Origin: Mycolicibacterium neworleansense
GTDB lineage: Bacteria; Actinomycetota; Actinomycetes; Mycobacteriales; Mycobacteriaceae
Direction of reading: 5' to 3'
Assembly (NCBI RefSeq): GCF_001245615.1
Contig: NZ_CWKH01000001.1
Coordinates: 2,294,001-2,358,000 of the forward strand
Length of the DNA: 64,000 nucleotides
Shown here: positions 1-7,642 of the stretch, in pieces
Layout of the letters: each line of letters starts with the position of its first letter
Position numbering within the stretch: position 1 is the first letter of the stretch
Notes under the pieces: model-generated
Database searches by the model: none
What the model was told of the DNA's origin: nothing
The model's input: only the letters and a program-made list of their open reading frames with translations
Position numbers and translations under genes: made by a program

Positions 1-501
1 GATACGTACCATGCGCGGCCCGAGGGCCGCGAGCAGGACCGGGATCCGGTGGTCTACGGCAACCATTCGGCCCTGACTGCCGTGCAGCGACCAGTGCGAG
101 CCCGCAGAATCGACAGTCTCGCCCCGCATCAAAGCGGTGAGGATCGCCAAGTACTCCTCGGTGTTCTGCGCGGGCTGCGCGTACGAGAGGCCGAGGACGT
201 CGCGGACGACAGGTTCATGGGAGGGGCCGATGCCCAGCACCAGCCCGGACCGCCCCATCGCGTTGGCCGCTGCGGCCACCCGGTTGGCTTGCAACAGCGG
301 ATGACACGGATAGGTCTGCAGCACCGCCGTGCCCAGTTCGATGGACGTCGTCGCCCGCCCGGCGAGGGCCATTGCCACCAACGGATCCCCCGCCACCCCG
401 CTGGCATACCACAGCGCGCTGAATCCGTCCGATTCTGCTTGTGCGGCTTGGTCCACGATCTTGTCCACCGTGGACCCACCACCCGTCAACCCGATGCGCA
501 C
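1..501 (-). CDS. LLM-class F420-dependent oxidoreductase (C-terminus outside window)
   Basis: The gene starts at a GTG and runs off the left edge, leaving 167 codons of a luciferase-like (LLM) TIM-barrel protein. The N-terminus has the family's MRIGLTGGGSTVDKIVDQA opening, followed by blocks resembling IELGTAVLQTYPCHP and GLVLGIGPSHEPVV, typical of actinobacterial F420-dependent reductases and dehydrogenases. The start lies 10 bases after the SDR stop, so it is the last visible gene of the operon that begins near 3821. Hydride transfer between F420 and a carbonyl, alcohol or enoyl group is the family role. The substrate is unknown. Confidence 0.85.
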   Translation of the reverse strand, partial: MRIGLTGGGSTVDKIVDQAAQAESDGFSALWYASGVAGDPLVAMALAGRATTSIELGTAVLQTYPCHPLLQANRVAAAANAMGRSGLVLGIGPSHEPVVRDVLGLSYAQPAQNTEEYLAILTALMRGETVDSAGSHWSLHGSQGRMVAVDHRIPVLLAALGPRMVRI

Positions 502-511
502 GCGGTTCCCC

Positions 512-1396
512 TCAACGCATCGTGTGCGCGTACTGCGTGTGCGGGTGCACACCGAACATGTCGCGGTAGGACGGCGGTTGGCGTCCCTCCTCATCGCGAA
601 TGCCGTACTTGACTGCCAGTTCAGCCCCGATAAGTGTCTCGCCGCTCATCTCCATCAGGTCCGGATCGTTGTACAGCGCCCAGATGACGTGTCCGGTCAG
701 TTCGGGTGTTTCGGCGGAATCCAAGATATGTCCGAACTTTTCGGGCTTGGCGGCGATGATTGCCCGGACCCGGTCGGTCAGAAGGGAACCCATCCAGATC
801 GAGATCGCGGCGATGTCGAACTCACGCAGGTCGAAGGCCATGTCCGCGGCCATTTTGTCGGTACCTGCCTTCGGTACCCCGTAGGCCGGGCCGAACGCAT
901 AGTGGGCCGCCCCCGAGGACGACGAAAAGGCCACGAGCCCTTTCCGTTGCGGGAGCATGAGCGGGGCGGCGTAGACAGTCGCGACGTAGCTGCTACGCAG
1001 GCCGACGTCCAGCGTGTCAATGACGTTCAGCGGCTCTTCCCAGAATTTCGTGCGGCCCATCATCTCGTCGCGGATGATCGCAGCGTTGTTCACCAGGATA
1101 TCGACCCGGCCGTGGTCACGGTCGATCTGCTCGAACAGTGCCTTCACCTGGTCGTCATCACCATGATCAACCTGCACGGCAATCCCGCACCCACCAACGG
1201 CACTGACCTGGGCCGCAGTCTGGTCAATGGTGCCGGCCCGAGGTGCAGCAGATCCGTCACGGCTCCGGCCGGTGACATACACCGTGCATCCGTGACTACC
1301 CAGCGCATGTGCGATCCCGGCACCGGCGCCGCGGCTGGCGCCGGTGACCACGGCAACGGGCGCACTTGAGGTCGCCTCGTCCGTTTCAGGAGCCAT
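512..1396 (-). CDS. SDR-family oxidoreductase (DHRS1-like)
   Basis: A 294-residue short-chain dehydrogenase. The cofactor motif GASRGAGAG sits near residue 19, NNAA near residue 103, and the catalytic Ser and YGVPK follow in the middle. The C-terminal tail after the fold is longer than in FabG-type enzymes and ends in a hydrophilic segment with YRDMFGVHPHTQYAH, as in DHRS1-like SDRs. Its ATG overlaps the P450 stop by one base (TGATG), so translation is probably coupled. It likely oxidises or reduces an alcohol or ketone made by the neighbouring P450, using NAD(P). The exact substrate cannot be read from the sequence. Confidence 0.9.
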   Translation of the reverse strand: MAPETDEATSSAPVAVVTGASRGAGAGIAHALGSHGCTVYVTGRSRDGSAAPRAGTIDQTAAQVSAVGGCGIAVQVDHGDDDQVKALFEQIDRDHGRVDILVNNAAIIRDEMMGRTKFWEEPLNVIDTLDVGLRSSYVATVYAAPLMLPQRKGLVAFSSSSGAAHYAFGPAYGVPKAGTDKMAADMAFDLREFDIAAISIWMGSLLTDRVRAIIAAKPEKFGHILDSAETPELTGHVIWALYNDPDLMEMSGETLIGAELAVKYGIRDEEGRQPPSYRDMFGVHPHTQYAHTMR

Positions 1397-2772
1397 CAGT
1401 CGGTGATCTTCGCTGCTTGCTTGGATTCGGTGATCGGGCGCGCCAATCCCTGCTCATCGCAGACTATTTGCAGTTTCTGTACAGTCTCGTCGACACCGGG
1501 GCCCAAGCGTGGGCCGGCAGTGAATGTCGCCGGCAAGTGCCGCATGCCCTGGATTACACCGATGGTGTCGTAGTGCACGGTGCCCTCGGCCACGCACTGG
1601 TAATCCGGCATCCGGTCCAGAACTGCGGTCAGCATCGACTTGAACACCGTGCGTGCCACGTTGGAGCCTATGCAGCGGTGCACACCGAGCCCGAAGCTGA
1701 AGTGTCGGTTGCCTTTTCGATCCAGTACCAATTCGTCCGGGTCGGTGAACACAGCCGGGTCACGGTTGGCCATTGCCCAGGACAGCCATAATCGATCCCC
1801 CTCCTTGAGTACAGCACCACTGACATTCATGTCTTCGGCCACCGTCCGCGCGTCGCCTGGCGCGGGCGTGAAGTAGCGGAGGAATTCTTCGGTGGCCAGG
1901 TTGAGCAAGTCGACTCGATTGTCGCTGAGCCGGGTTCGTTGTTCGGGGTGCTCTGCCAGCCACTCCAGTGCGTGGGCGGTCAGAGCCGTAGTGGTGTCGA
2001 ATCCTCCACCGATGAGCAGATTGAGCATGCCGATCAGTTCGATATCCGGAGGCGCCTCACCGTCGATTCGGAGCTTTGCCAACGCGTCGATGATGCCCGG
2101 GCGGGGTTCTTCGCGGATCTCGACGAGGTTGGTGAACAGGTCCACACCCATCGCCATGTACAACTCGCGCACGCGGGCCGAGTCAGGCGAATCGGGCGGC
2201 GTGTACACAGAGGCGTGCGCTGGTTCGTTGTAAAGCGTCCACTTTTCCAGCCGGACCCCCAGCATGGCCAATGTGAGCACGGCGGGCACCACGTTGGCCA
2301 GGTGGTCGACGAAGTCGATGTGTCCGCTTTCGATATGGTCATCGATGCAGGCCCGGACGATCTCATCGACGAAGGGTTCCCAGCGTCGCACCGCGGCCGG
2401 CGACAAGTAGGGATTCAGCGCCGTGCGATAAAAGCGGTGCTCCGGGTCGTCCATCTCCAGCATGCCGCCCCGGAAGCCCTCTCCTTCCACCATCAGCGGA
2501 ATGGAGATTCCCTTGTAGCCTCGGCGCTCGTTGCGCACATCGTGGTCGTTGGAGACGTGTGGGCAGCGTGCGAGCTCAAACACCTGTTGGCTGCCCGCCG
2601 CAACCCAGTGCCCGTCGTAGGTGTCGGTCCAGGCAATCGGGCACCGCTGATGCATTTCGTGCGTGATGTCGAGGAAATGTTCGCGGTAGCCCGATGTGTG
2701 GCGATCGAAGTGATACCGCGCCGGCCCCACCGCATCCGCGGAATCCGTCGACCGGTCAGAGAGTGTGCTCAC
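1396..2772 (-). CDS. Cytochrome P450
   Basis: A complete soluble P450. It has the I-helix oxygen-activation motif GGGFDTT (about residues 255-261), the K-helix EEFLR (295-299) and the haem loop FSFGLGVHRCIG with thiolate Cys367. I placed the start at GTG 2772 because GGAG lies a proper distance upstream and the codon follows the ferredoxin stop by one base. An ATG at 2796 would add eight residues and overlap the ferredoxin. It is a monooxygenase that should take electrons from the ferredoxin encoded just upstream. The SDR downstream fits oxidation of the resulting alcohol. The C-terminal extension of about 30 residues is slightly long for the family. Confidence 0.93.
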   Translation of the reverse strand: MSTLSDRSTDSADAVGPARYHFDRHTSGYREHFLDITHEMHQRCPIAWTDTYDGHWVAAGSQQVFELARCPHVSNDHDVRNERRGYKGISIPLMVEGEGFRGGMLEMDDPEHRFYRTALNPYLSPAAVRRWEPFVDEIVRACIDDHIESGHIDFVDHLANVVPAVLTLAMLGVRLEKWTLYNEPAHASVYTPPDSPDSARVRELYMAMGVDLFTNLVEIREEPRPGIIDALAKLRIDGEAPPDIELIGMLNLLIGGGFDTTTALTAHALEWLAEHPEQRTRLSDNRVDLLNLATEEFLRYFTPAPGDARTVAEDMNVSGAVLKEGDRLWLSWAMANRDPAVFTDPDELVLDRKGNRHFSFGLGVHRCIGSNVARTVFKSMLTAVLDRMPDYQCVAEGTVHYDTIGVIQGMRHLPATFTAGPRLGPGVDETVQKLQIVCDEQGLARPITESKQAAKITD

Positions 2773-2773
2773 G

Positions 2774-3016
2774 TCATATCTCCATTCGTCGGCCATGTGC
2801 GGCGCGGGCCGAAATCACTCGCTCGACCAGAACTTCGATGGCTTGCTCTGGACACGAATGCACGGCTTCCAGCACCTGCTCGCGGTCCTCTGCCGCAACG
2901 TCTTCCGTGACCACGCGCGCGTGGCCGTCCACATCGTCGAGTTCGAAGGACTGCGGCGCGATCATGGCGCACAGGGTGTGTCCCTGACACCGCGCGGAAT
3001 CTACTCTGACGCGCAC
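2774..3016 (-). CDS. P450-associated single-cluster ferredoxin with His in the cluster motif
   Basis: An 80-residue ferredoxin with Cys10, His13, Cys16 and Cys55-Pro, that is CxxHxxC...CP. Classical [4Fe-4S] ferredoxins have Cys at the middle position. Mycobacterial P450 partners often carry another residue there, which goes with a [3Fe-4S] or variant cluster. The start is set at GTG 3016, preceded by a strong GGAGGT. An in-frame ATG at 3031 has no such site. It lies between an SDR and the P450 in one operon and is the obvious electron donor to that P450. The acidic surface (many Asp and Glu between residues 25 and 50) is usual for such donors. Confidence 0.92.
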   Translation of the reverse strand: MRVRVDSARCQGHTLCAMIAPQSFELDDVDGHARVVTEDVAAEDREQVLEAVHSCPEQAIEVLVERVISARAAHGRRMEI

Positions 3017-3077
3017 AATTACCTCCCCCATCGATTGCTGAGCAACGAGACTTCCTGCGGCAGTATGCCTGGACTCA

Positions 3078-3821
3078 TCACACGACGGCCCCACCGTTGA
3101 CGCCGATCACTTGCCCGTTCACATAACCCGCGGCTTCCGAACACAAGAACGAACACACCGCGGCCACGTCAGCCCCGGCGCCGAGGCGGCCCGCCGGGAT
3201 GGCCATGGTGAGATGCTCGGTCGGTGGCAGTTTGCCTTCCTGCTGTTGGTGACGCAGCATCGGCGAGTCGATGACGAACGGCGGAACAGTGTTGGCTGTG
3301 ATGCCCTTGCGCGCGTAGTCCAGTGCGATAGTTTTGGTCATGGCGATCACACCGCCCTTGGTCGCCGAATAGTGCCCCTGACGGGGAGCGCCCTGCTGGC
3401 CGGCCGCCGAGGAAATCGTCACGATCCGACCCCAGCCGGCGGCGACCATATCGGACAGCCCGGCGCGGGCACACAAAAACGTCCCGGTGAGGTTGACCGC
3501 GAGGTAGCGGTTCCATTCCTCCAGCGTGATCTTGTCGAACCGGGTGAATCCGGCGATCGCGGCGCTCGTCACCAGGATTTCAACCGGGCCGAAAACGTCA
3601 CGGACAACGTTGAATCCGTCGATCACCGCCGACTCATCCGATACATCCACCGCCACCGCCACCGCTGTACCGCCGGCCGACTGAATCTCAGCGACCGCTT
3701 TTTCTGCGGCTTCGGCGTTGACGTCCATCACCGCCACCCTGTGGCCGTCAGCGGCCAGTTGCACGCTGATCGCTTGACCCAAACCGGATCCGCCTCCGGT
3801 TACCACTGCTGTTCGGCTCAA
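3078..3821 (-). CDS. SDR-family oxidoreductase (FabG-like)
   Basis: A classical SDR of about 247 residues with GGGSGLGQ near the N-terminus, the Asp of the NAD pocket in VMDVN, a Ser/YSATK catalytic pair, and the C-terminal GYVNGQVIGVNGG signature. I chose the TTG at 3821 because the product then begins MSRTAVVTGG, as in close relatives, with GAGGA upstream. An ATG at 3851 is the alternative. It is the first gene of the operon SDR-ferredoxin-P450-SDR-LLM. A palindrome at 3860-3875 lies directly upstream. It probably oxidises a secondary alcohol. Confidence 0.85.
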   Translation of the reverse strand: MSRTAVVTGGGSGLGQAISVQLAADGHRVAVMDVNAEAAEKAVAEIQSAGGTAVAVAVDVSDESAVIDGFNVVRDVFGPVEILVTSAAIAGFTRFDKITLEEWNRYLAVNLTGTFLCARAGLSDMVAAGWGRIVTISSAAGQQGAPRQGHYSATKGGVIAMTKTIALDYARKGITANTVPPFVIDSPMLRHQQQEGKLPPTEHLTMAIPAGRLGAGADVAAVCSFLCSEAAGYVNGQVIGVNGGAVV

Positions 3822-3859
3822 CTCGCACCATTCCTCGACTGTGGACACCATCTCTGGTG

Positions 3860-3875
3860 CTGTACGCATGTATAG
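3860..3875. promoter_or_regulatory. Putative TetR-type operator, family A site 1
   Basis: CTGTACGCATGTATAG, arms CTRTAC and GTAYAG around a 4-base centre. The symmetry continues outward to about 30 bases through TGGTGC and GCACCA. It sits just upstream of the minus-strand SDR operon, overlapping a TATACAT box that could be its -10. Confidence 0.7.
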
Positions 3876-3983
3876 CACCAGAGGTGGTGCCGCACAAGCA
3901 CGTCGCAGCAGTCCGTTCAGTACACCGAGTCGCCGGTTGCCGATTTCCGGCAGGCTCAACCGTTGCCTGCCGGTCGAGCTTTC

Positions 3984-3999
3984 CTATACAGTCGTACAG
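3984..3999. promoter_or_regulatory. Putative TetR-type operator, family A site 2
   Basis: CTATACAGTCGTACAG, one arm mismatch from perfect symmetry. It lies upstream of the plus-strand P450. A TAGAAT box at 4019-4024 would place transcription start near 4031, so a bound repressor would cover the region upstream of the -10. Confidence 0.7.
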
Positions 4000-4043
4000 C
4001 AGATGCGTTGTGCACGCATAGAATGTCCGCTGCCGAGGAGCCG

Positions 4044-5234
4044 ATGTTGACCGATTTGTACTACGACCCATGGGATTTCGACATCGACCTGGATCCCTAC
4101 CCCACGTATCGCCGGCTGCGCGACGAACGCCCGGTGTACTACAACGAACGCCACGACTTCTGGGGTATCAGCCGGTACGCCGATGTCGACGCCGCGCTCA
4201 AGGACACCACCCGCCTCAGCTCGGCCAAGGGCGACATCCTCGAAGTGGTGATGACAGATCCGGTGATGCCACCGGGCATCTTCATCAACGAGGATCCGCC
4301 ACTGCACACGATCCACCGCGCCATCGTGTCGCGGGCCTTCACGCCCAAGAAGATGCGTGCGGTGGAGGAGAAGATCCGCGCATTCTGCGTCGCCTGCCTC
4401 GACCCGCTCGTCGGTGGCGACCGGTTCGACTTCGTGGGGGACCTCGGCGCAGAGCTTCCGATGCGCACCATCGGGATGCTCGCCGGTATTCCCGACGCCG
4501 AGCAACCAGCCGTGCGCGAGCACGCCAATAACGTGCTGCGCAACGAGCCGGGCAAACCCATGGAGATCAAGAAGGATCGTTACTTCACCGGCGAGATGTT
4601 CGGCGAGTACGTCGAATGGCGAGAGAAGAACCCGTCCGATGACCTGATCACCGAACTGCTCAATGTGGAATTCGAAGATGAGAACGGCACCACACGAAAG
4701 CTGACCAAACAGGAGCTCATCGTGTTTCTCGCCGTCGTCGCCGGCGCCGGCGTGGAGACCACTGGACGCCTGTTCGGCTGGATGGGCAAGGTGCTCGCCG
4801 AACATCCCGAGCAGCGCAAGGAACTGGCCGAAGACCATGGGCTCATCCCCACAGCCATTGAGGAGTTACTTCGGTACGAACCCCCCGGCCCCCACGTCGC
4901 CCGGTACATCGCCACCGATGACGTGAGCTTCCAGGGCCACGTGGTCCCGGCCGGCAAGCCGCTGCTGCTGATGCTCGCCTCGGCCAACCGCGACGAACGC
5001 CACTTCGACGATCCTGACAGGTTCGACATCCATCGCAAGCCCGGCGGCCATCTGACGTTCGGTCGTGGTCCGCATTTCTGCGTCGGTTCCCCGCTGGCCC
5101 GGTTGGAGGGCAGGGTGGCGCTGGAGGAGGTGCTGAAACGCTGGCCCGAGTGGGAGATCGACATGTCGGGTGCACGGCGGTCACGCACCTCCACGGTGCG
5201 GGGCTGGGACAGCATGCCCGCGGTCGTGAGCTGA
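4044..5234 (+). CDS. Cytochrome P450
   Basis: A soluble P450 of 396 residues, the usual bacterial length. The I-helix motif is AGAGVETT (233-240), with Glu where most P450s have Asp. EELLR is at 273-277 and the haem loop FGRGPHFCVG at 339-348 with Cys346. The start is ATG 4044 (GAGGAG just upstream; TTG 4047 is equally possible). A longer frame from 3963 would run through the operator and promoter, so I reject it. Its stop is followed after one base by a mycofactocin-type SDR, so the two act in sequence: hydroxylation, then oxidation of the alcohol. No ferredoxin is adjacent, and the one at 2774 may serve both P450s. Confidence 0.93.
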   Translation: MLTDLYYDPWDFDIDLDPYPTYRRLRDERPVYYNERHDFWGISRYADVDAALKDTTRLSSAKGDILEVVMTDPVMPPGIFINEDPPLHTIHRAIVSRAFTPKKMRAVEEKIRAFCVACLDPLVGGDRFDFVGDLGAELPMRTIGMLAGIPDAEQPAVREHANNVLRNEPGKPMEIKKDRYFTGEMFGEYVEWREKNPSDDLITELLNVEFEDENGTTRKLTKQELIVFLAVVAGAGVETTGRLFGWMGKVLAEHPEQRKELAEDHGLIPTAIEELLRYEPPGPHVARYIATDDVSFQGHVVPAGKPLLLMLASANRDERHFDDPDRFDIHRKPGGHLTFGRGPHFCVGSPLARLEGRVALEEVLKRWPEWEIDMSGARRSRTSTVRGWDSMPAVVS

Positions 5235-5235
5235 C

Positions 5236-6057
5236 GTGAGCACCAACACGAGCCGCGTCGCGGTGATCACCGGCGCCGCCCGCGGTCAGGGACGCAGCCA
5301 CGCAGTGGCCCTGGCGGCCGCAGGTTTCGACATCATCGGCATCGATCTGTGCGGCGACATCGAGTCAATTCCTTACCCACTGGCCAGCACGGTCGACTTC
5401 GACGAGACCGCCCGGCTGGTCAGCGAAGCCGGCGGGCGCATCAAGACAGTGGTCGCCGACGTTCGCGACCTGGACGCACTCCAAGCCGGGATCGACACCG
5501 GCATAGACGAATTCGGTGATGTCGATGTTGTGGTGGCCAACGCCGGCGTTGTCGGCATGGGATTGACCGACCCGTTGGACGCCAAGGTGTACCGCGATAT
5601 CGTCGATACCAATCTCAACGGCGTCTGGCACACCATCGCGGCTACCGCGCCCTCCATGATCCGTAAGCAGACCGGCGGGTCGATCATCCTGATCAGCTCG
5701 ATGCAGGGACTCGTCGGGCGCGGCGGCGACGGCAGCGCCGCTACCTTTGCCTACGCGGCGTCCAAACACGGAGTTGTCGGGCTGATGCGCTCGGCGGCGT
5801 ACGCCTACGCACCGCACCACATCCGGGTGAACTCGATCCACCCGACCGGGGTGGCCACGCCGATGATCTTCAACGAGCACATGGCGAGCGTCTTCGCTGC
5901 CAACCCTGAATCCAGCGCCATGTCAGGCAACCTGCTTCCCGTCCCGTTCGTGGAGCCCATCGACGTGAGCCATGCAGTGCTGTTCCTCATCAGTGACGCC
6001 GCGCGCTACATCACTGGCATGACCCTGCCGGTCGACGCGGGATTCGCGGTCAAGTAG
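5236..6057 (+). CDS. Mycofactocin-coupled SDR oxidoreductase
   Basis: 273 residues with the signature features of the mycofactocin-dependent SDR family: ITGAARGQGRSHAV at the N-terminus, an insertion after the second strand (IDLCGDIESIPYP), ADVRDLDAL, then NAG, a Ser-Ser pair and YAASK. These enzymes hold their nicotinamide tightly and pass electrons to mycofactocin rather than to free NAD. It starts at GTG, one base after the P450 stop. Inference: it oxidises the alcohol made by that P450. The enzyme implies that the organism makes mycofactocin. The mft genes themselves are not in the window. Confidence 0.88.
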   Translation: MSTNTSRVAVITGAARGQGRSHAVALAAAGFDIIGIDLCGDIESIPYPLASTVDFDETARLVSEAGGRIKTVVADVRDLDALQAGIDTGIDEFGDVDVVVANAGVVGMGLTDPLDAKVYRDIVDTNLNGVWHTIAATAPSMIRKQTGGSIILISSMQGLVGRGGDGSAATFAYAASKHGVVGLMRSAAYAYAPHHIRVNSIHPTGVATPMIFNEHMASVFAANPESSAMSGNLLPVPFVEPIDVSHAVLFLISDAARYITGMTLPVDAGFAVK

Positions 6058-6078
6058 CTCCACACTAAGCGTAGGAAC

Positions 6079-6117
6079 AAAGTGGGCCCCGACAGTCTGC
6101 TGCGGGGCCCACTTTTG
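6079..6117. terminator. Bidirectional intrinsic terminator
   Basis: Two 12-base arms (6079-6090 and 6104-6115, AAAGTGGGCCCC and its complement) enclose a 13-base loop. The stem is GC-rich in the middle and ends in A/T runs on both sides, so it can stop transcripts from either direction. It sits between convergent SDR genes. Confidence 0.85.
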
Positions 6118-6122
6118 TGTGT

Positions 6123-6893
6123 TCACACTCCCGCGGGGCCTGGGGCGCCGTGCATGTACAGAGTCTGGCCTGAGCAGAAGCTGGACGCATCGGACGCGAA
6201 GAACAGAGCACCGTAACCGATTTCATCGGGCTCTCCGAGCCGGCCCAGCCCGTTGGTCATGGCGATCGCCTCCGGATCGAGACCGTACCGCGCCGCATCG
6301 TCGGTCAGCGTGGCCGCGCGCACTGCCCCCACGGCAATCGCGTTGACCCGCAAGCCCTTCTTGGCCCAGGCAGCTGCCATTGAACCGGTCAGGTTGTTCA
6401 CAGCAGCTTTTGCCGCGCCATATGGTGCGGCCTGAGGCATCGCCAGCAAGCTCGCGCCGGAGGAGATGTTGACGATCGATCCTTTACCTTGGGCGATCAT
6501 GGGGCGTGCAGCAGCCTTCGACAGGTGCCACACCGCCTTGAAATTGAGTGCGAGTACCTTCTCGAACTCGTCTTCCTCGAACTTCATGATCGACTTTGTC
6601 TCTGCACCGCCGGCACAGTTGATCAGGATGTCAACTCGACCGAACTCATCGATCGTCTTGTCGATCAACGCGTTACAAGCATCCGCAGTGGTGACGTCGG
6701 TCGATACGGGGAGAGCCCGTCGCCCAAGATCGACAATCTCCTTCGCCGTGATTTCCAGTGGGTCGGGACGACGCCCCGCCAGCACCACGTCAGCACCGTG
6801 TTCTGCGAGCACCAGTGCCGTTCCCCGGCCGATCCCCGTGCCGCCACCGGTGATGACGGCCACACGGCCTTCTAGTGAGAATCGGCTTGTCAT
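6123..6893 (-). CDS. SDR-family oxidoreductase
   Basis: A 256-residue classical SDR: GGGTGIGRG near residue 16, an Arg-rich NADP-type loop (AGRRPD), NCAG, SSGAS and YGAAK. It is a single-gene unit with its own upstream palindrome at 6955, and it converges on the terminator at 6079. The GRRPD loop suggests NADP(H) preference, as in 2,4-dienoyl-CoA reductase-like SDRs, but I cannot assign the substrate. The C-terminal SGQTLYMHGAPGP is a variant of the usual TGQ-xxxDGG ending. Confidence 0.9.
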   Translation of the reverse strand: MTSRFSLEGRVAVITGGGTGIGRGTALVLAEHGADVVLAGRRPDPLEITAKEIVDLGRRALPVSTDVTTADACNALIDKTIDEFGRVDILINCAGGAETKSIMKFEEDEFEKVLALNFKAVWHLSKAAARPMIAQGKGSIVNISSGASLLAMPQAAPYGAAKAAVNNLTGSMAAAWAKKGLRVNAIAVGAVRAATLTDDAARYGLDPEAIAMTNGLGRLGEPDEIGYGALFFASDASSFCSGQTLYMHGAPGPAGV

Positions 6894-6954
6894 GAAACTC
6901 CTTGGAGATTAAGGCGATGGCCGTTCCGACGGTGCGGGACACCGACCACATGGG

Positions 6955-6970
6955 CTATACGATCGTATAG
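6955..6970. promoter_or_regulatory. Putative TetR-type operator, family A site 3 (perfect palindrome)
   Basis: CTATACGATCGTATAG is a perfect 16-base palindrome 62 bases upstream of the SDR start at 6893. It is the most symmetric member of the six-site set. Confidence 0.8.
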
Positions 6971-7003
6971 CATCCACGCCGTGCGCGTATAGCTGGTCGG
7001 GCT

Positions 7004-7483
7004 TCATGCCTTGTGAATGACGAACAGGGTTCCGGGCTGCATCAGGAAGTCTGTTCCGTTCGCGCAGATGACAGCCGTGACGGGAGATCCGCCGTACTGC
7101 CCACCGGCCTCGATACTGCCGGACACGTTCGCCTTCACCGGGTGGTCGGCGGGGCAATCCGCAGAGGGGCCGACTACGGTGTTGGCGATGTTCACCAATT
7201 GAAAGCTCTTTCCGCTTTCGAATGGCGCGGACCACCGAATCGTCTCGGTCCCCGGTGCCGTACGCACCGTCTGGCCCGCCCCGTTTTCCCCACTTCTGGA
7301 ATCGCATCCCGAGAGCACGTGCGGCCACTGCGTATTGGACCCCGAGAACGCAGCGCATTGAATCCACACGTCGTTGGGAACCTTCGGATCAGCCAGAGCC
7401 GGGCCTGCGGTTGCCACCATCGACGCCATCATCACCGCCGACGCGGCCGTCACCATCCGACCGCACAACGCCACCCCTTGCAT
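7004..7483 (-). CDS. Small secreted protein, function unknown
   Basis: 159 residues from ATG 7483 (AAAGGGG upstream). The first 32 residues form a Sec signal peptide: hydrophobic core TAASAVMMASMVATAG and cleavage site ALA|DPKVP. The mature part has four Cys (in WIQCAAF, SGCDS, SADCPAD and VICANG), enough for two disulfides, and no membrane anchor or lipobox. I do not recognise a family with known function. Its promoter carries one of the family A palindromes (7558), so it is probably co-regulated with the oxidative genes around it. A role in substrate capture or envelope adaptation is possible but is a guess. Confidence 0.82.
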   Translation of the reverse strand: MQGVALCGRMVTAASAVMMASMVATAGPALADPKVPNDVWIQCAAFSGSNTQWPHVLSGCDSRSGENGAGQTVRTAPGTETIRWSAPFESGKSFQLVNIANTVVGPSADCPADHPVKANVSGSIEAGGQYGGSPVTAVICANGTDFLMQPGTLFVIHKA

Positions 7484-7557
7484 GACAACCCCTTTCCCTT
7501 GTTGTGCGTGTGGCCGTCCTGCGTTCCACACGGCAACCCGCCGTCAACGACAAGTCG

Positions 7558-7573
7558 CTATACGACTGTATAG
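7558..7573. promoter_or_regulatory. Putative TetR-type operator, family A site 4
   Basis: CTATACGACTGTATAG, perfect arms CTATAC and GTATAG. It lies 75 bases upstream of the secreted-protein start, and the GMC gene ends shortly beyond it. Confidence 0.75.
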
Positions 7574-7642
7574 CACTGGTAGGTCGCCTCGCGGTGAAAG
7601 TGTTGTGATCGAGTTCTTTTCCCAGCAGAGGGCAGGGGCCAA

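Noticed and set aside
3963..4043. Extra 27 residues on the P450 at 4044
   Set aside because: They would include the operator and the probable -10 box, so they cannot be translated from the predicted transcript.
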